Assembly (NCBI GenBank): GCA_963715655.1
Contig: OY970262.1
Span: 2,542,001 to 2,606,000 of the forward strand
From: JANQPD01 sp963715655
GTDB lineage: Bacteria > Bacteroidota > Bacteroidia > Flavobacteriales > Schleiferiaceae
Length of the DNA stretch: 64,000 nucleotides
Direction: 5' to 3'
The translations under genes were made by a program, and so were the position numbers. The notes below the pieces were generated by a model that was given only the letters and a program-made list of their open reading frames with translations, was not told where the DNA came from and made no database searches. Shown one piece after another: positions 59,946 through 64,000 of this stretch (positions are counted from its first letter, which is position 1; each line of letters opens with the position of its first letter).

Positions 59946-60869
59946 ATGCAATCTACTTTTAGTTTAGCCATACACGGAGGTGCCGGTACTATTTTACCCG
60001 CAGAACTTACTCCTGAAAAAGAGCAGGCGTACAAAAGCGCCTTAGCGGATGCTTTACAAGTGGGTAACGATGCTTTAAAAGCCGGCAAATCTGCCATAGA
60101 TGCTGTGGAACTTACCGTAAATAGTTTAGAAAACTGTCCGCTTTTTAATGCCGGAAAAGGTGCTGTTTTTACCGCCACCGGTGGTTTTGAATTAGATGCA
60201 GCCATTATGAACGGTAAAGATTTATCAGCCGGAGCCGTGGCCAGTGTTAAAAATATTGCCAACCCAATTTCTTTGGCGCGTAAAGTTTTTGAACACACTC
60301 AGCACGTATTGTTAGGTGGTGAGGGTGCTTTAGCTTTTGCTAAAAGCATCGGTATTGAGCAACAGCCAGACGCCTATTTTTTTACACAACAGCGTTATGA
60401 TCAATGGCAGGAATTAAAAGGAACGGACACCGTTTCCTTAGACCATGGTTCATCTAAACCCATTGGTACCGTGGGCGCTGTGGCTTGTGATATGCACGGA
60501 AATGTAGCAGCCGCAACCTCAACAGGGGGCATGACGAACAAAAAATTTGGTCGCATTGGCGATACCCCTTTAATCGGTTCTGGTGCCTATGCCAATAACA
60601 GAACCTGTGCAGTTTCTACCACCGGACATGGCGAATATTTTATGCGCTCGGTAGTAGCGTATGATGTTTCCTGCCTTATGGAATATAAAGGTTTATCGCT
60701 TGAAGAAGCTTGTAATTACGTAGTAAAGGATAAGTTGGTAAAATTTGGTGGTGAAGGTGGTTTAATTGCCGTGGATGCCAAAGGAAATATCTGTTTACCT
60801 TTTAACTCGGAAGGGATGTACCGAGGATTTATCCGTGAAAACGGAAAAATTGAAACCGCTATTTTTTAA
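59946..60869 (+). CDS. iaaA: Isoaspartyl peptidase / plant-type L-asparaginase
   Basis: 307 aa Ntn-hydrolase, full length. N-terminal SLAIHGGAGTI; GAVFTATGGFELDAAIMNG; the autocleavage and nucleophile site GTVGAV with T175; and TGGMTNKKFGRIGDTPLIGSGAYANN downstream, which forms the substrate pocket. It hydrolyses beta-aspartyl dipeptides. Next to cyanophycinase and cyanophycin synthetase it fits as the enzyme that splits beta-Asp-Arg released from cyanophycin. Confidence 0.95.
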   Translation: MQSTFSLAIHGGAGTILPAELTPEKEQAYKSALADALQVGNDALKAGKSAIDAVELTVNSLENCPLFNAGKGAVFTATGGFELDAAIMNGKDLSAGAVASVKNIANPISLARKVFEHTQHVLLGGEGALAFAKSIGIEQQPDAYFFTQQRYDQWQELKGTDTVSLDHGSSKPIGTVGAVACDMHGNVAAATSTGGMTNKKFGRIGDTPLIGSGAYANNRTCAVSTTGHGEYFMRSVVAYDVSCLMEYKGLSLEEACNYVVKDKLVKFGGEGGLIAVDAKGNICLPFNSEGMYRGFIRENGKIETAIF

Positions 60870-60876
60870 ACCACCA

Positions 60877-61755
60877 TTAAACGGTTTCTAACGCAGCTGC
60901 CGTAAAATTTTTGGTTTCCAAATTATACTTATCTCCTTTTGCCAAGGCGTGCACCACCATATTTGCTAAACTTATGGGCGCATTTTTAGGCAAGCTGCTA
61001 ATGTTATTATGCGTTAATTTCTGACCATCAAAAATTAACACCAAACCCGAACCAATTACTTCCAAGTGTTTATTTTCGGTTACCAATACCGCGGTATCTT
61101 CACCCAAACCAACACCTAAACATTTAGGATTGGCAGCTACAGCTTGCGATAATCTGCCAAAGCGACCACGAGTAATAAAATGAGAATCAATAATTACGTT
61201 AGGCAATAGATTTAAACCCTTCATAATTTTTACACCGCCTTTTAAAAGCGCTTCTACCCTGCCACCACGGGCAATCATTACATGAGACATAGCCATGGCT
61301 CCCGCACTTGTACCCGCTATAATCAATCCATCATTAGCATAGCGGTTTTGTAAAATCTCTAAAAATTCTGAACCTCTAAAAAAGTTTGATAAACGTGCTT
61401 GATTTCCACCGGTAAACATCACACCATCGGCTGAAGATAAGCGGGTTAAGTAGTTTTTTTCGTCAGCCTCTTCTTTACTCTTAATGTGCATAAACTGCAC
61501 ATTAGTACAACCTAATTTATCAAAAGCATGTGCATAACTTTCTGCCACCTCCAGAGGTATGCTAGATGCCGAAGTGATTACTTCAATATGGGCATCTATT
61601 CCACCGCTTTCTGCCACTACGCGCGCTAAAATACCTAATTCAAAAAAATCGCGATCTAGTTTTGCAATTACCTTTTGGGTATTCTCTCCGCGCTTATCTC
61701 CTTCTTCAAACTTATACTCGTTTCCGCCTATGGAAATTAATTTACCTAATGGCAT
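60877..61755 (-). CDS. cphB: Cyanophycinase (peptidase family S51)
   Basis: 292 aa from ATG 61755, which gives the family start MPLGKLISIGGNE; eight more codons are open upstream. The class-I-glutaminase-like fold shows GVMFTGGNQARL, the nucleophile elbow GTSAGAMAMS (Ser) and IDSHFITRGRFGRLSQAV, which is characteristic of cyanophycinase. It degrades cyanophycin to beta-Asp-Arg dipeptides. It is convergent with the isoaspartyl peptidase gene (stops 7 bases apart) and divergent from cphA. Confidence 0.94.
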   Translation of the reverse strand: MPLGKLISIGGNEYKFEEGDKRGENTQKVIAKLDRDFFELGILARVVAESGGIDAHIEVITSASSIPLEVAESYAHAFDKLGCTNVQFMHIKSKEEADEKNYLTRLSSADGVMFTGGNQARLSNFFRGSEFLEILQNRYANDGLIIAGTSAGAMAMSHVMIARGGRVEALLKGGVKIMKGLNLLPNVIIDSHFITRGRFGRLSQAVAANPKCLGVGLGEDTAVLVTENKHLEVIGSGLVLIFDGQKLTHNNISSLPKNAPISLANMVVHALAKGDKYNLETKNFTAAALETV

Positions 61756-61958
61756 AGTGGTTTTTTTATTGGGGCGCAAAAGTAAGTATTGTGGCGGTTA
61801 TTAGAATGATAAAGTTAACGTTAGCTTAACAAAGCAATACACTTTAAACAGCTAAAAATCCTTCGCAACAATAAAAATTAATCAAAATGTGGAGGCTTTA
61901 AAGTTATTTCTATCTTAAACGCGCTAAACAGGTACATAAAAACAGCAAAACAAACCGT

Positions 61959-64000
61959 ATGAAAATAAATGATTTACGCGTAATGCGTGGGCCTAATTAC
62001 TGGTCAATAAGACGACACAAACTGGTGGTAATGGTACTTGATTTAGAGGAACTTGAAGAACTTCCTACCAATAAAATTGATGGTTTTTACGAACGTTTAA
62101 AAGAAATGTTTCCCGGTATGTATGAGCACCGTTGCTCGGTAGGTGCGCCCGGTGGATTTTTTGAACGCGTACAAGAAGGCACTTGGATTGGGCACGTTAT
62201 TGAACATATCGCCTTAGAAATTCAGAGTTTGGCAGGTATGGAAACCGGTTTTGGCCGTACCCGTGGCACCGGAAATCATGGTGAATACAACGTAGTATTT
62301 TCTTATGCCGAAGAAAATGTGGGACTTTTTGCTGCAAAAGCATCCGTATATATTGCACGTGCTTTAATTGATAATAAGCCCTATAATTTAGAAGATGATA
62401 TTCAGCACATGCGCGAACTGCGTGAGAAAGAACGCCTTGGCCCAAGCACCGGTTCTATTGTAGAAGAAGCTGCTAGCAGAGGTATTCCTTGGTTGCGCTT
62501 AAACCGATATAGCCTTGTGCAACTAGGCTATGGCGCAAACCAAAAACGCATACAGGCAACGGTGGCAAGTTCCACAGGAAGCATAGCAGTAGAATTAGCG
62601 TGCGACAAGGAAGACACTAAGGAACTTTTAGAAGCCAACGGAATTCCCGTTCCACGCGGACGTATTGTGCGCAGTGAAGAAGGATTAATGGAAGCTATTG
62701 ATCGAATTGGTTATCCGGTGGTAACCAAACCTATTGACGGCAATCATGGTCGTGGCGCCACTATAAATATTACTAATGATGCCGATGCCAAAGTAGCCTA
62801 TACAGTAGCTAAAGAACACAGTCGCTCCATTATTGTAGAACGTTATATTTCAGGTTTTGACCACCGATTGCTCGTAATTGACAATCAATTTGTGGCTGCG
62901 GCCAGACGTACGCCTGCTAGTGTTACGGGCGATGGCACCTCCAACATACAACAATTGATTGATAAAGTAAACGCAGACCCAAGGCGTGGTTATGGACACG
63001 AAAAAGTGCTGACAGCCATTACCGTAGATCATCACACCGAATTAATTTTAAAAGAACAAAATCTTACGCTTGACTCAGTTATCCCGAAAGGAGAATTATT
63101 ATTATTAAAACCAACCGCCAACCTTAGCACCGGTGGTACTGCGGAGGATATTACCGATGCCGTGCATCCGTATAACATCTTTATGGCCGAACGTATTTCT
63201 AAAATTATAGGTTTAGATATTTGCGGTATCGACATTATTGCGAAAGATGTAAGCACGCCCATTGATGAGAATGGTGGTGCTGTAATTGAAGTAAATGCCG
63301 GCCCCGGTTTTAGAATGCACCTTGCTCCTACGCACGGTTTAGCGCGCAATGTAGCGGGTAATGTTGTTGATATGCTTTTCCCGCAAGGCACACCATTTAA
63401 AATTCCAATTATTGCTGTTACGGGCACTAATGGAAAAACTACCACTACACGATTAATGGCGCATATAGTGCGTAACATGGGCTATAAAGTTGGCTTTACC
63501 ACTTCAGACGGTGTATATATTCAAAACCGGATGTTGCAAAAAGGCGACTGCACCGGCCCAGTAAGCGCTGAATTTGTGCTACGCGACCCAACGGTAAATT
63601 TTGCTGTATTAGAAACAGCTAGAGGAGGAATTTTACGTGCCGGTCTTGGTTTCGGAAACTGTGACATTGCCATTATTACGAACATCGCTGCTGATCATTT
63701 AGGTTTAAAGGGTATTAACACGTTAGAGGATTTAGCGCGCGTAAAATCTATTGTTGCTGAAAGCGTGCTACCCGAAGGTTACGCTATTTTAAATGCTGAC
63801 GATGATTTGGTGTACGATATGCGTAAAAACGTAAACAGCAATGTGGCATTCTTTAGTTTAAAAGAGGATAATCCGCGTATTATAGCGCATTGCAGCAAAG
63901 GTGGCTTGGCCGCGATTTATGAAAATGGGTACATTACTATATGCAAAGGCGAATGGAAAATGAGGATAGAAAAAGCCGTAAATATTCCCATTACGTTTAG
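61959..64000 (+). CDS. cphA: Cyanophycin synthetase (3' end beyond window)
   Basis: An open frame of 680 codons from ATG 61959 runs off the window; the family is about 870 aa. N-terminal domain: MKINDLRVMRGPNYWSIRRH and EMFPGMYEHRCSVGAPGGFFERVQEGTWIGHVIEHIALEIQ. The ATP-grasp domain (about 195-470) contains NGIPVPRGRIVRS, GYPVVTKPIDGNHGRGATINI and EVNAGPGFRMH. The Mur-ligase-like domain starts at about 487 with the P-loop TGTNGKTTTTRL. It polymerises aspartate and arginine into cyanophycin, a nitrogen store. The 200-base divergent region to cphB should hold both promoters. Confidence 0.96.
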   Translation, partial: MKINDLRVMRGPNYWSIRRHKLVVMVLDLEELEELPTNKIDGFYERLKEMFPGMYEHRCSVGAPGGFFERVQEGTWIGHVIEHIALEIQSLAGMETGFGRTRGTGNHGEYNVVFSYAEENVGLFAAKASVYIARALIDNKPYNLEDDIQHMRELREKERLGPSTGSIVEEAASRGIPWLRLNRYSLVQLGYGANQKRIQATVASSTGSIAVELACDKEDTKELLEANGIPVPRGRIVRSEEGLMEAIDRIGYPVVTKPIDGNHGRGATINITNDADAKVAYTVAKEHSRSIIVERYISGFDHRLLVIDNQFVAAARRTPASVTGDGTSNIQQLIDKVNADPRRGYGHEKVLTAITVDHHTELILKEQNLTLDSVIPKGELLLLKPTANLSTGGTAEDITDAVHPYNIFMAERISKIIGLDICGIDIIAKDVSTPIDENGGAVIEVNAGPGFRMHLAPTHGLARNVAGNVVDMLFPQGTPFKIPIIAVTGTNGKTTTTRLMAHIVRNMGYKVGFTTSDGVYIQNRMLQKGDCTGPVSAEFVLRDPTVNFAVLETARGGILRAGLGFGNCDIAIITNIAADHLGLKGINTLEDLARVKSIVAESVLPEGYAILNADDDLVYDMRKNVNSNVAFFSLKEDNPRIIAHCSKGGLAAIYENGYITICKGEWKMRIEKAVNIPITF

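Overview
The window looks like a chromosome segment of a marine or freshwater member of the Bacteroidota, probably Flavobacteriales-like. Four things point there: three proteins carry C-terminal type IX secretion sorting domains (with YPNP motifs), promoters fit the Bacteroidota pattern TAnnTTTG, a YtxJ-type bacilliredoxin and DUF6090-type genes are present, and the DNA is AT-rich with abundant TTG and ATG starts. No rRNA and no CRISPR array were seen; one tRNA (Asp, anticodon GTC) is present.

Layout. (1) 1-9.0 kb is core chromosome. On the minus strand lie lipA, a secreted barrel-like protein, ytxJ and a tiny lipoprotein. On the plus strand lie ung, a BamA/TamA-like outer membrane protein, a GWxTD lipoprotein, rlmB and a secreted M1 aminopeptidase. 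(2) 9.06-22.3 kb is an accessory block in which every non-transposase ORF lies on the minus strand. The ORFs are separated by long, repeated, imperfectly palindromic spacers (called A, B and C below), and each cassette start sits shortly after a GTT(A/G) motif that often fits the integron R-prime consensus GTTRRRY. I read it as an integron-like or CALIN-like cassette array. It is broken up by IS110, IS1182 and IS982 insertions and a 196-bp MITE. (3) 22.84-47.07 kb is a 24-kb island integrated in the 3' end of tRNA-Asp. It is bounded by a 73-bp direct repeat (two mismatches) and has a tyrosine recombinase at the left end. Its cargo is two large type IX-secreted proteins and a tightly packed five-gene restriction-like operon. 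A 2.1-kb GT-rich tandem array lies beside a primase-like replication module (DUF3987, BT4734-like, HTH), followed by an unknown 411-aa protein. Several IS relics are scattered through it. (4) 47.2-64 kb is core again. It holds a sodium:solute symporter and a membrane-stress cluster (YbjN-like, PspA, YqiJ-like, flotillin and a 1640-aa AAA+ ATPase). A LexA/S24-type regulator coupled to a phospholipase-D-like protein follows, and then a cyanophycin set (isoaspartyl peptidase, cyanophycinase, cyanophycin synthetase, the last cut by the window end).

The best candidate for a new system is the operon at 32.07-38.62 kb. It encodes an N6-adenine methylase with an N-terminal PD-(D/E)XK-like domain and a two-TRD specificity subunit, then a small P-loop protein, a second PD-(D/E)XK-like protein, and a fusion of a DGNHR (DndB/ParB-like) domain to a deoxyribosyltransferase/TIR-like domain. 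No HsdR helicase motor is present. The second candidate is the non-coding tandem array at 40.0-42.1 kb, possibly an iteron-type origin or a structured RNA locus. All functional calls come from reading motifs by eye; no database search was run.
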